A program made the translations under genes and the position numbers. Positions 6,549 through 14,771 of a stretch of DNA of 38,366 bases are shown here, in pieces. The stretch lies in the NCBI GenBank assembly GCA_910585755.1, contig CAJUFH010000024.1:1-38366 (forward strand), read 5' to 3'. Source of the stretch: an uncultured Muribaculaceae bacterium. Its GTDB lineage: Bacteria; Bacteroidota; Bacteroidia; Bacteroidales; Muribaculaceae. Position 1 is the stretch's first letter. The number at the start of each line of letters is the position of its first letter. The notes under the pieces were generated by a model. That model searched no databases and had not been told where the DNA came from. It was given only the letters and a program-made list of their open reading frames with translations.

Positions 6549-9339
6549 GACCGATTTTTATGCCGCCGGGTCTTGGCGCCGCTTTGTCTCCTCGGCAGAG
6601 GACAACCGCGTGGCGCTGATCTGCAATACCGCTCTCCCGGCTGTGAACCATAACCAGTTCTACCCCTCCTGGGATTATTGCGCCGCCCGTCGTGAGATGA
6701 CCTTCGACGGAGCGGTTTACCCGGTGAATATCGACGGTGACAACAGCAACCCCTATTTCACCGGGGAACTGTCGGAGGCTCGACCAGTCGAGGTTACTAA
6801 GACCTCCGCCAACACTATCAAGGTAACGTATGACTGCGGAGACAAAGGGGAACTGACCGGTTATTGGATGCTCCCCGACCAAGGCGCCCACGCGACGGTG
6901 CGGCTCGTGTTCAAGCCGGCCGCCGATGGCGCTTATACTATGGCGCTCCACGCGTTCAAGGGGGTGGCCGAGGAAGCTGTGAGCGGGGCGCTTATGCCTC
7001 CGATGTTTGTCGGTGACAAGCTCCCGGCTACCCCGCAGATGCTTTTCTCCTCGATGATGCCGCAGTGCGTGTCGGGGGTTGAGGCGCTGATGCCGTTCGG
7101 AAAGGTGACGGCGTTCGCCGCCGCCGATCTTTCCTGTTTCAGCCAGGATTGGGGCGGTTTCGACTATTCCGCCGTCGGGTTCACTCTCCGCGACAGCCGC
7201 GGCGATGTCGGGCCGGTGGCGTTCGCTCCTCTGCCTGGTATGAAGGATTCGGTTGTCAAGGCGGGGCGCCGCGTGGAGGCTCATTTCGTGGTAGGCGTTA
7301 CCGCAGGAGGGTGGGGCGACGCTCTGGAATATGCCAGCGACAATGTTTTCGAGGTCGGCGACTACCGCCGTCAGGAGAGTGTCTCGCTGACTCAGACTAT
7401 TGAGAATGTCGCCGCGTTGCTGAAAGACCCCGCCGCGTGCGGTTGGAACGCTGCGATGAAAGGCTTCTGGGATATCGAGGCTAACGGCGCTGTCGCTCCT
7501 ACTGTCGTGCAGTCGGCCCCTCTCGCGCTCCTCGGTGCCTCGGTGCTTGCCGATGACGAGGAGCTGTACGAGACACGCGCGTTGCCCTCGATCGAATACG
7601 CGCTGTCGCGCAACGGATTCCGCACTGTCGGCAACTCCCCCCAGGCCCTCAGACCGATGGCCTCGCAGTTCCCGACAACCCTTTACGAGGGAATAAACAC
7701 CCTTACCGGCGGCCTGAATCCCTGGCTCGCGTCCCAGGCGCTCCCCGAGGGCGCGCTCCGCTCTGCCAACGGGTATTTCTCTACCGTTCAGCCCTTCCGA
7801 CAGGCTCTTTCCGCCTACCGCCTGACCGGCGACGCGGCTTGGCTCGACCGCGCGAGAACTCTTGCCGACAAGTATGTCGAAGAAATCTACGGTAACGGCT
7901 CCCTGGGCGACGCTCCCGCCCCCGGCACCTTCTATAATAGTCAGATGGCACCCGACTGGGGCCCATTGCTTGATATTTACAAGGCAACCGGCGACGAGCG
8001 TTACGCCGCTGCTGTCTCTTATGCCGCCGCATACTCTATCGCGGGAGTGAAGTCCTGGCCGAAAGTTGCCGACGGCAGTCAGACAGTCCATCCCGGTGGG
8101 AAATACGACGGGGTGACAACCGTCTGGTGGCGCGGCGAGGAGCCTTACCGTCTCGGTTTTCCGCGCAAAGATGGCGACTCCCCCGAGCGTGATGTCGAGG
8201 CCTGGCGCGTTTCGGGCGTCGGACTCGGCATGGAGCAGCCCGCGACCTATTTCGTCCGTACCGCGGGAAAGACCGTGCGCCCGGTATATATGAACTCCTG
8301 GGCTCCCCGTCTCCTCGAGCTTTCCGGTGTTTCCGGCAAACCGCTCCACGAGACCTATGCCCGCAATGCCGTGGTCGGCCGCGCTGACAACTATCCCGGC
8401 TATTACGCGACCGGCTACACCGACATAAACCTCTCGGCCCGTTTCCCTTACGAAGGCCCCGATGTAAGCTCTATCTATTATCACCATATTCCCGGTTACA
8501 TCGCTATGCTGCAGGATTTTCTTGTCAGTGAGTTTGAGCTGCGCAGCTGGGGTGAGGTCTCTTTCCCTGCCGCTCGCCAGGAGGGCTTCGTATGGTTCGC
8601 CAACAACATATACGGAGGTGCCAAAGGGATGGTCTACGGCAACGAGGCGCGGCTTTGGATGCCGGCCGGGGCGTTTTCGGTCGATAATCCGTCGGTCAAC
8701 CTCCTTGCGGCCCGCGACGCCTCCAGGCTCTACATCCTCCTTACCGGCGAGTCCGACGACGCGGTGCGCGCCAATCTCCTCTTAGGGGATGAGGTCGCCC
8801 GACAGCTTGCCGAACCGACCCCCCAGGTGGCTGTCGAGGTTCCGTCGCGCGGAGTGAAGATGCTTGTTTTCGATGCCCGGTGGGATAACTATTCCGAGGC
8901 CCCGGCTCTTGAAAACGGAATGGAGGTTGTCAGGACAAACACCGTCGCCGGGCAGCTCTATCTCTACCGCGTCCGTTCCCCGTTCGGATGGGACTCTCTC
9001 TACGGATTCGCAGACTGCGGGGCTGTCAGCGGCCTTGCGGTGAAGGTCGAGTGCGGCGCAGAGACCCGGACCGTTTCAGCCTGGCCTTATGAATGGAGTT
9101 TCGGCCGTTTCGGCTATGATGAAGCGGCGGAAATGAAAATCACGATTACCCTTAACGGACGTGCGATAGCTTCCGTCGAGCGCTCCTTCGACCCCCGCGA
9201 GTCGGGCGTTGAATCTGTCGTCGCCGACACCCGGCCCGCACCCCGGGAGGGTATCTACCGCCTCGACGGCGTGAGGGTAGACGAAATCGACCTTCCCGGC
9301 TTCTATATCGCGAACGGACGTAAAATTTTGCAAAAATAG
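6475..9339 (+). CDS. Main part of the frameshifted large protein: toroid-type domain with T9SS tail
   Basis: The open frame from GTG 6475 gives 954 residues, but the true N-terminus is at 5880 (see previous entry); GTG 6475 falls inside a conserved segment and is an unlikely real start. The body is clearly related to the 23181 gene. Shared blocks include EDN near the start, VHPGG, WWRG, EAWRVSGVGLG, YARNAVVGR, PGYYATGYTD and GPDVSSIYYHHIP. Helical-hairpin motifs (LTGDAAWLDRA, ATGDERYAAA) indicate an alpha/alpha-toroid fold like those of GH88/GH105/lyase enzymes. A beta domain follows (about 730-900). The end (GIYRLDGV to FYIANGRKILQK) is a T9SS-type sorting tail, which the 23181 paralogue lacks. 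The activity is unknown; a glycosidase or lyase role is inferred from fold and context. Confidence 0.8.
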   Translation: MLATTSNPDLRVSFVRLSDGSIACKTDFYAAGSWRRFVSSAEDNRVALICNTALPAVNHNQFYPSWDYCAARREMTFDGAVYPVNIDGDNSNPYFTGELSEARPVEVTKTSANTIKVTYDCGDKGELTGYWMLPDQGAHATVRLVFKPAADGAYTMALHAFKGVAEEAVSGALMPPMFVGDKLPATPQMLFSSMMPQCVSGVEALMPFGKVTAFAAADLSCFSQDWGGFDYSAVGFTLRDSRGDVGPVAFAPLPGMKDSVVKAGRRVEAHFVVGVTAGGWGDALEYASDNVFEVGDYRRQESVSLTQTIENVAALLKDPAACGWNAAMKGFWDIEANGAVAPTVVQSAPLALLGASVLADDEELYETRALPSIEYALSRNGFRTVGNSPQALRPMASQFPTTLYEGINTLTGGLNPWLASQALPEGALRSANGYFSTVQPFRQALSAYRLTGDAAWLDRARTLADKYVEEIYGNGSLGDAPAPGTFYNSQMAPDWGPLLDIYKATGDERYAAAVSYAAAYSIAGVKSWPKVADGSQTVHPGGKYDGVTTVWWRGEEPYRLGFPRKDGDSPERDVEAWRVSGVGLGMEQPATYFVRTAGKTVRPVYMNSWAPRLLELSGVSGKPLHETYARNAVVGRADNYPGYYATGYTDINLSARFPYEGPDVSSIYYHHIPGYIAMLQDFLVSEFELRSWGEVSFPAARQEGFVWFANNIYGGAKGMVYGNEARLWMPAGAFSVDNPSVNLLAARDASRLYILLTGESDDAVRANLLLGDEVARQLAEPTPQVAVEVPSRGVKMLVFDARWDNYSEAPALENGMEVVRTNTVAGQLYLYRVRSPFGWDSLYGFADCGAVSGLAVKVECGAETRTVSAWPYEWSFGRFGYDEAAEMKITITLNGRAIASVERSFDPRESGVESVVADTRPAPREGIYRLDGVRVDEIDLPGFYIANGRKILQK

Positions 9340-9375
9340 GCCGTTAAAATCGTCTGACCATCGAATGGTTGCGAA

Positions 9376-9398
9376 ATATATGCTATATTTGCATATAT
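9376..9398 (+). promoter_or_regulatory. lacI-family gene promoter: -7 box inside a palindrome
   Basis: TATATTTG (9384-9391) matches TAnnTTTG and is framed by the 8-bp inverted repeat ATATATGC (9376-9383) and GCATATAT (9391-9398). The box lies 75 bases before ATG 9459 and inside any longer reading of the regulator frame, which supports the ATG start. The palindrome could be an operator, but it differs from the GGAAACGTT sites. Confidence 0.6.
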
Positions 9399-9458
9399 AA
9401 AATTAACTTGCCGGAAAATGCTGATTCTTCCGGCTGCCTCTCCTTAAATCGCCACAAT

Positions 9459-10475
9459 ATGAGCAACCATATAACAATCAAAGATATAGCAAAAGCGTTA
9501 GGGATTTCGACCTCGACTGTGTCAAGAGCCTTGTCGGATGCCTGGGATGTAAAGCGCGAGACGCGCGACCAGGTGCTCGCGATGGCAAAGAAACTCCATT
9601 ACCATCCTAATCTCAACGCCAAGAACTTACAGAACAAGCGCACGGGAACAATCGGTATCATAATCCCCGAGTTCGTCAGCAGCTTTTTCCCGAATGTCGT
9701 CCTCGGCATACAGGAGGTGCTCTACCAGGAGAACTACCATATGTTCATAACCCAGAGCAACGAAAACCGCTCGCAGGAACTGGACAATCTGCGTCTCCTC
9801 CAGGAGCACAATGTCGAAGGTATAATAATGTCAATCACCAACGAAGGGGGTAACGAGGAGGAATATAAGGAAGTGATGGCCAACGGAATGCCGATTGTCT
9901 TCTTTAACCGCTGTCCCAAGACGCTCGCCGCCCCGAAAGTGCTGATCGACGATTCGCTGATGGCGGAGAAAGCCGTTGAGCATCTGATTGCGGCCGGACA
10001 CCGCGACATATGGCACCTCGCCGGTCCGGTAAATCTCGAAATCAGCGCCATGCGCGCCGAAGGGTATGCCAACGCCCTGCGCCGCCATGGTCTCGACCCC
10101 GAGGGCAAAACCGTTACCGCCGGAATCTTTATCAACGACGGCCTGGCCGCCATGGAGAAAATAATCGGCGAGGGAGGAAAGCTCCCCGACGCCATTTTCT
10201 GTTTCAACGACCCTGTCGCGATCGGGGCGATGAAGGCTCTGAAAAACGCCGGCAAGCGTATTCCCGACGATGTCGCTATCGTCGGCTTCAGCGAAGGCTC
10301 GATGGCGACCGTTGTCGAGCCCCAGTTGACAACCGTCCTTCAGCCGATGAAAGAGATGGGGCGCCAGGCCGCCCGCCTCCTCCTCGAGCAGCTCCAGGCG
10401 AAGCGCCCCCTCTCCCCCCGCACTGTCTGCCTCGACGCGACCCTCAACATCCGCGCCTCCTCCTCCCCCGCCTGA
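9459..10475 (+). CDS. LacI-family transcriptional regulator
   Basis: A 338-residue repressor/activator of normal family length. The helix-turn-helix is at about 5-25 (TIKDIAKALGISTSTVSRAL). The hinge helix is near 50-61 (NLNAKNLQNKRT), and a periplasmic-binding-protein-like ligand domain follows from about 63 (TIGIIIPEF) to the end. The ligand is unknown; in such clusters it is usually a sugar or a catabolic intermediate. It is divergent from nothing and lies just upstream of the symporter operon, whose leader holds two CpG-centred operators. A second operator cluster precedes the 4186 gene. ATG 9459 is preferred over a TTG 90 bases upstream because the promoter box falls between them and the family starts right before the HTH. 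Confidence 0.95.
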   Translation: MSNHITIKDIAKALGISTSTVSRALSDAWDVKRETRDQVLAMAKKLHYHPNLNAKNLQNKRTGTIGIIIPEFVSSFFPNVVLGIQEVLYQENYHMFITQSNENRSQELDNLRLLQEHNVEGIIMSITNEGGNEEEYKEVMANGMPIVFFNRCPKTLAAPKVLIDDSLMAEKAVEHLIAAGHRDIWHLAGPVNLEISAMRAEGYANALRRHGLDPEGKTVTAGIFINDGLAAMEKIIGEGGKLPDAIFCFNDPVAIGAMKALKNAGKRIPDDVAIVGFSEGSMATVVEPQLTTVLQPMKEMGRQAARLLLEQLQAKRPLSPRTVCLDATLNIRASSSPA

Positions 10476-10545
10476 TTCCCTTCCGCCCCTTTCACCCGCC
10501 CTCTTCTCCCGTCCTCGCCTTCTTCTCTCGCCCTCGCCCTCCCGC

Positions 10546-10583
10546 TTGGTGCGCGAGGCGTAAGCCGAGCGAAGAGCAGGCGT
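10546..10583 (+). repeat. Dispersed GGTGCGCGAGGCG repeat, copy 2
   Basis: The core at 10546-10575 is identical to copy 3 (19641-19670) over 30 bases and differs from copy 1 at one position. It is followed by a diverged AGGCGT tail. The opposite strand of copies 2 and 3 can be read as the peptide SSLGLRLAHQ, which could be misannotated as protein. Confidence 0.85.
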
Positions 10584-10637
10584 CCTTCCTCTTCCCCTCC
10601 CTCCTTCCCCCATCAGAAAGTGTTTTTTGTTCGGTGC

Positions 10638-10655
10638 GCCCGCCGGAAGGCGGGC
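10638..10655. repeat. GC-rich perfect hairpin (GCCCGCC-GGAA-GGCGGGC)
   Basis: A 7-bp perfect stem with a GGAA loop, introduced by CGGTGCGC, the same lead-in as the dispersed repeat 90 bases upstream. The following bases are not T-rich, so a terminator role for the LacI gene is doubtful. Confidence 0.6.
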
Positions 10656-10678
10656 GTTCCCGTCTGTTCCCCGCCCTC

Positions 10679-10712
10679 GGAAACGTTTCCAAAAATCCTC
10701 GAAAACGTTCCC
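10679..10712. promoter_or_regulatory. Two LacI-type operators before the symporter operon
   Basis: A perfect GGAAACGTTTCC (10679-10690) and GAAAACGTTCCC (10701-10712) lie with centres 22 bp apart. After the second site the sequence CGCTAATTTT is identical to that after the last operator at 4077. The second site is centred 51.5 bp before the -7 box, the same distance as in the 4186 promoter. Confidence 0.8.
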
Positions 10713-10757
10713 GCTAATTTTCTTGTAAGTTTACGAAAATCACACATTTATATTTCC

Positions 10758-10765
10758 TAAATTTG
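10758..10765 (+). promoter_or_regulatory. Bacteroidales -7 box (TAAATTTG) of the PUL operon
   Basis: An exact TAnnTTTG match 36 bases before ATG 10802. No good -33 TTTG lies at normal spacing. The operators lie upstream of the promoter instead of over it, which would suit activation or DNA looping as well as repression. Confidence 0.7.
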
Positions 10766-10801
10766 CATTGCGCTTAAATCACAACAATACCCGGAAAGAA
10801 C

Positions 10802-12445
10802 ATGAGTAACGTCGATTTCATCACGATTCTTCTTTTTTCAATAGGAGTACTCTTCACCGGCATCGCCTTCTCGCGTACCGGCAAGGACATGAAGAGTTTC
10901 TTCGCCGGGGGCGGCAACGTCCCCTGGGCTATGAGCGGACTGTCGCTCTTCATGGGCTTCTTCTCGGCCGGAACCTTCGTGGTCTGGGGCTCGATTGCCT
11001 ATTCCTACGGTTTCGTGGCCGTCATGATACAGATGACCATGGCGCTCGCCGGATTCGTCGTCGGCACCTGGATCGCCCCCCGCTGGCAGCGCACGCACAC
11101 CCTGACCGCCGCCCAGTATATCAGCGAGCGCCTCGGGGTAAACGTTCAGAAATTCTACACATATATCTTCCTGATAGTCTCGGTTTTCACCACCGGCAGC
11201 TTCCTCTACCCGGTCGCTAAAATCGTCGAGGTCTCGGCGGGAATCCCCCTCACAACCTCTATCCTCGTGCTCGGTGTTTTCAGTATGATATATGTGTCGA
11301 TCGGAGGCCTCCGCGGAGTAGTCGTGACCGACGTCCTCCAATTCGTGATTCTCTTTTCGGCGGTCATCATCGTCGTTCCCCTCTCGTTCGAGAAGGTCGG
11401 CGGCGTGGATAACTTCCTCGCCGGCATCCCCGAAGGCTTCTTCGAGCCGGTGCGCGGCGAATACTCCTGGTGGTTCCTCCTCGCTTTCTGCGTCTATAAC
11501 TCCTTCTTCCTCGGCGGCAACTGGGCGTACGTCCAGCGCTATACCTCGGTGAAGACTCCCGCCGACAGCCGCAAGGTAGGGTGGCTCTTCGGATGTCTGT
11601 ACCTCGTCAGCGCCCTGCTGTGGATGCTCCCCCCGATGCTCTACCGCGTCTACGACCCCTCACTGGCCGGCCTCGATAACGAGAACGCCTACCTGCTGAT
11701 GTGCAAGGAGGCGATGCCCAACGGCCTCCTCGGCCTCATGCTCGGCGGCATGATTTTCGCCACCGCCAGCTCCCTGAACGCCACCCTTAACATCTCCGCC
11801 GGCGTGTTCACAAACGATATTTTCAAACGCCTCTCCCCCCGCGCCACCGATAAGACCCTGATGCGCGTCGCCCGTTTCTCGACGCTCGGTTTCGGAGTCC
11901 TGGCGCTTGTCGTGGCCCTGCTCGTCAAGAGTATGGGTGGGATTGTCAACGTCGTGATTAGCGTCGCGGCACTCACCGGCGTGCCTATCTACCTCCCCGT
12001 GATATGGTCCCTCTTCAGCCGTCGCCAGAACGCCCGCACAATCCTCTCGATAACCCTCATAAGCCTGGCCGTCAACCTGCTGTTCAAGTTCGTTACTCCC
12101 GCCTTCGGGCTCACCCTCAGCCGCGGCGCTGAGATGGGAGTCGGAGCCTTCGTGCCAGTGGTCCTGCTGATAATAAGCGAGATATGGCTTGCCGCCAGGG
12201 GGTATGTCGATCCCCGCTACGCCGTTTATAAGAGCATCGCCCGCAAGGAAGGCGAACCTACCGAAACCGCGGCCGAAGGGAAGGCTGCCAACCGCTTCAC
12301 CCGCCGCGTTCTTGGCCTCAGCATAATGGCCGCCGGCATCCTCATCGCCGTTCTCGGCTTCCTGGCCGACTCCTCCCAGTATGTTCCTGTAACCATGGGA
12401 GTAATTGTCCTGGTGATTGGTTCCGTAATCCGATACAGAAAATAA
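10802..12445 (+). CDS. Sodium:solute symporter (SSS/SLC5 family)
   Basis: A 547-residue integral inner-membrane protein with about 13-14 hydrophobic segments. It is typical of the SSS family in length and layout: an N-terminal membrane helix, SLFMGFFSAGTFVVWGS in the region of the unwound first core helix, the TAAQYISERLG motif, and GGLRGVVVTDVLQF in the later core. It should import a small sugar or sugar acid with Na+. It is the first gene of the operator-controlled operon, 28 bases ahead of the FAD oxidoreductase gene, so it probably imports the final breakdown product of this locus. The substrate cannot be read from the sequence. Most PULs use an MFS transporter here, but SSS members do occur. 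Confidence 0.93.
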   Translation: MSNVDFITILLFSIGVLFTGIAFSRTGKDMKSFFAGGGNVPWAMSGLSLFMGFFSAGTFVVWGSIAYSYGFVAVMIQMTMALAGFVVGTWIAPRWQRTHTLTAAQYISERLGVNVQKFYTYIFLIVSVFTTGSFLYPVAKIVEVSAGIPLTTSILVLGVFSMIYVSIGGLRGVVVTDVLQFVILFSAVIIVVPLSFEKVGGVDNFLAGIPEGFFEPVRGEYSWWFLLAFCVYNSFFLGGNWAYVQRYTSVKTPADSRKVGWLFGCLYLVSALLWMLPPMLYRVYDPSLAGLDNENAYLLMCKEAMPNGLLGLMLGGMIFATASSLNATLNISAGVFTNDIFKRLSPRATDKTLMRVARFSTLGFGVLALVVALLVKSMGGIVNVVISVAALTGVPIYLPVIWSLFSRRQNARTILSITLISLAVNLLFKFVTPAFGLTLSRGAEMGVGAFVPVVLLIISEIWLAARGYVDPRYAVYKSIARKEGEPTETAAEGKAANRFTRRVLGLSIMAAGILIAVLGFLADSSQYVPVTMGVIVLVIGSVIRYRK

Positions 12446-12473
12446 GGTAAAAAAGATAAGAATATACACGCAT

Positions 12474-14762
12474 ATGAATAGTCAAGGATTTGTAACTTCC
12501 CGAGCCGCCCGTTGCGAAAAGGTTTCTGGCGATGTGGTGGTAATCGGCGGCGGCCTTACCGGAGTATGCTGCGCCCTGACCGCCGCCCGACGCGGCACGA
12601 AAGTCGTCCTCGTCCAGGACCGACCCGTGCTCGGAGGCAACGCTTCGAGCGAGGTACGCCTGTGGGCGTTGGGGGCCACCTCCCATATGGGAAACAACAA
12701 CCGCTGGTCGCGCGAGGGTGGGGCAATCGACGAGATCATGACCGAGAATGTCTTTCGCAACAAGGAAGGGAACCCCGTGATTTTCGATACCGTGCTCCTC
12801 GACCTCGTCATGCGCGAGCCGAATATCAGGATGCTCCTCAACACCGTTGTCTACAAGGTCGGCAAGAGTTCCGACGATACGATTGACTACGTCGTCGCCT
12901 ACAATCCGATCAACGAGACCCGCTACGAAATCAAGGGGCGCTTCTTTGCCGACTGCTCGGGCGACGGCCTCGTCAGCTACCTCGCCGGAGCTCCATACCG
13001 CATGGGTTCCGAAGACCGCGCCGTCTACGGCGAAGGGTTCACCCCCGACAAGCAGACCTACGGCGAGCTCCTCGGCCATACGATTCTCTTCTATATGAAG
13101 GACACCGGCAAGCCCGTCGAATATGTCGCTCCCGACTTCGCCCTGCGCGACGTCGAGAAACACATCAGCAAAATCCACAACGACGAATACTTCTCGATCC
13201 ACCACCACGGCTGCAAGTACTGGTGGATTGAGTACGGAGGCCGTCTCGACACGATTCACGACTCCGAGGACATTAAACGCGAGCTCTGGAAAGTGGTCTA
13301 CGGGATATGGAACTATATCAAAAATTCCGGCAAATTCCCCGAAATGGCTACCTACACGCTTGAATGGGTCGGCACCATCCCCGGCAAGCGCGAGTCGCGC
13401 CGTATGCAGGGCATATACACTCTTACCCAGCAGGATATAATCGAACAGCGCGCCCATTACGACGCCGTGTCCTACGGCGGATGGGCCATCGACCTCCACC
13501 CCTCAAACGGCGTTTACGCCGACGGCCGCGCCTGCAACCAGTGGCATTCAAAAGGTGTCTACCAGATTCCATACCGCTGCTATCTCGGCGCGAATATCCG
13601 AAACCTGATGTTCGGAGGACGCATTATGAGCTCTTCGCATGTAGCCAATGGTTCCACACGCGTCATGTGCACCTCCGCCAGCGGAGGCCAGGCGATAGGC
13701 ATGGCGCTCGCCCTTTGCGTGGAGAAAAACCGCATGCCCGCCGACTACGTCAGCCGCGACCTGATCGGGGAATTGCAGCGGGCCCTTCTTGAGGCCGGCC
13801 AGTATATCCCCGGCCTCGACCTCCCTTCCGAGGATAACCTCCTCCATTCCGCGGAAGTCGCTGCGAGCAGCACCTTCCTCTTTGACGGCTACGCCTCCAA
13901 CGGCTCTTTCCGCCCCCTGCGGTTCTCTACCGCCTCCCTCTTTCCCGTTAAGGGCGCGATGCCCGAAATATCCCTCCGCGTCCGTGCCGAGGAGCCGACG
14001 GAGTTGAAGGTTGAGCTGCGTACCGCCCTCCGCGACAACGGCTATACCCCCGACAATACCCTCGAAACCGTTACTATCCCTCTCGAAAAAGGGGAACAGC
14101 AGATTTCCTTTAAGTTCCGTAGCGAGTTCCCTGAGAGCCGCTATGTGTTTGTCTGCTTTATGGCCAACGAAAAGGTCGCGCTCGGCGAAAGCGACGACCT
14201 CGTAAGCGGGACCACGACCGTCCTCAACCAGATCAACCTCGCTGTCTCCAACTATGGCCGTCAGGACCCCCCGGAAGACATCGGCATCGAGAGCTTCGAG
14301 TTCTGGTGCCCCTTGCGCCGTCCCGCGGGGAAAAACATCGCCATGGCCCTTTCCCCCTCCCAGGAAATATTCTCCCTCGACCTTATGCGCGACAGCCTGA
14401 CCCGTCCTGTCGGAGCGACCAACGCCTGGGCCGCTTCTCTCGATGACAATGCCCCGGAGCTGACCCTCCGTTGGGACAAGCCCCGCCGAGTCTCCGAAAT
14501 CAAGCTCTTTTTCGACACCGATTTCGACCACGCCATGGAGACCGTGCAGATGGGCCATTCGGAGAACGTCATGCCCTTCTGCGTCCGCGACTATGAGATT
14601 CTCGACGCGGAGAACCGCTGTCTCGCGAAAGTGTCTGGCAACTACCAGGCCGTCAACTATATCAGGCTTGCCGAGCCGGTCGAAACCGACAGCCTCCGAA
14701 TCCGCCTTTCACATCCCTCGAAGCGGATTCCCGCGACTCTTTTCCATATCGTAATAAAGTAA
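12474..14762 (+). CDS. FAD-dependent oxidoreductase (PF12831-like) with C-terminal sandwich domain
   Basis: A 762-residue protein. The Rossmann dinucleotide motif is at 22-30 (VVIGGGLTG), followed by the acidic/GG signature VLGGNASSE (52-60), typical of the FAD_oxidored group. Further conserved parts are FADCSGDG near 160 and GGRIMSSSHVANGSTRVM near 380-400, which should contact FAD. From about 460 a beta-sandwich region with a discoidin-like end (about 640-762) follows. No signal peptide is seen, so it is probably cytoplasmic. Relatives often sit in glycan clusters and some are loosely named xanthan-lyase related. The reaction is unknown; oxidation of a sugar hydroxyl before bond cleavage is a hypothesis. 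It lies between the symporter and SusC with short gaps (28 and 9 bases), supporting co-transcription. Confidence 0.87.
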   Translation: MNSQGFVTSRAARCEKVSGDVVVIGGGLTGVCCALTAARRGTKVVLVQDRPVLGGNASSEVRLWALGATSHMGNNNRWSREGGAIDEIMTENVFRNKEGNPVIFDTVLLDLVMREPNIRMLLNTVVYKVGKSSDDTIDYVVAYNPINETRYEIKGRFFADCSGDGLVSYLAGAPYRMGSEDRAVYGEGFTPDKQTYGELLGHTILFYMKDTGKPVEYVAPDFALRDVEKHISKIHNDEYFSIHHHGCKYWWIEYGGRLDTIHDSEDIKRELWKVVYGIWNYIKNSGKFPEMATYTLEWVGTIPGKRESRRMQGIYTLTQQDIIEQRAHYDAVSYGGWAIDLHPSNGVYADGRACNQWHSKGVYQIPYRCYLGANIRNLMFGGRIMSSSHVANGSTRVMCTSASGGQAIGMALALCVEKNRMPADYVSRDLIGELQRALLEAGQYIPGLDLPSEDNLLHSAEVAASSTFLFDGYASNGSFRPLRFSTASLFPVKGAMPEISLRVRAEEPTELKVELRTALRDNGYTPDNTLETVTIPLEKGEQQISFKFRSEFPESRYVFVCFMANEKVALGESDDLVSGTTTVLNQINLAVSNYGRQDPPEDIGIESFEFWCPLRRPAGKNIAMALSPSQEIFSLDLMRDSLTRPVGATNAWAASLDDNAPELTLRWDKPRRVSEIKLFFDTDFDHAMETVQMGHSENVMPFCVRDYEILDAENRCLAKVSGNYQAVNYIRLAEPVETDSLRIRLSHPSKRIPATLFHIVIK

Positions 14763-14771
14763 CATAACTAT

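Larger units (their letters stand above)
10476..10801. other. Regulatory intergenic region between the LacI gene and the symporter operon
   Basis: No gene is seen. It holds, in order: a C/T-rich tract (10478-10545), copy 2 of the GGTGCGCGAGGCG repeat, a GC-rich hairpin (10638-10655), two LacI-type operators (10679-10712), a -7 box (10758-10765) and a leader of about 30 bases. Short open frames on either strand here are by-products of the repeats. Confidence 0.7.

Noticed and set aside
10492..10692. Small protein encoded on the minus strand between the LacI gene and the symporter gene
   Set aside because: It consists of the dispersed repeat, a polypyrimidine tract and an operator; the matching peptide at 19600-19680 comes from the repeat, not from a conserved gene.
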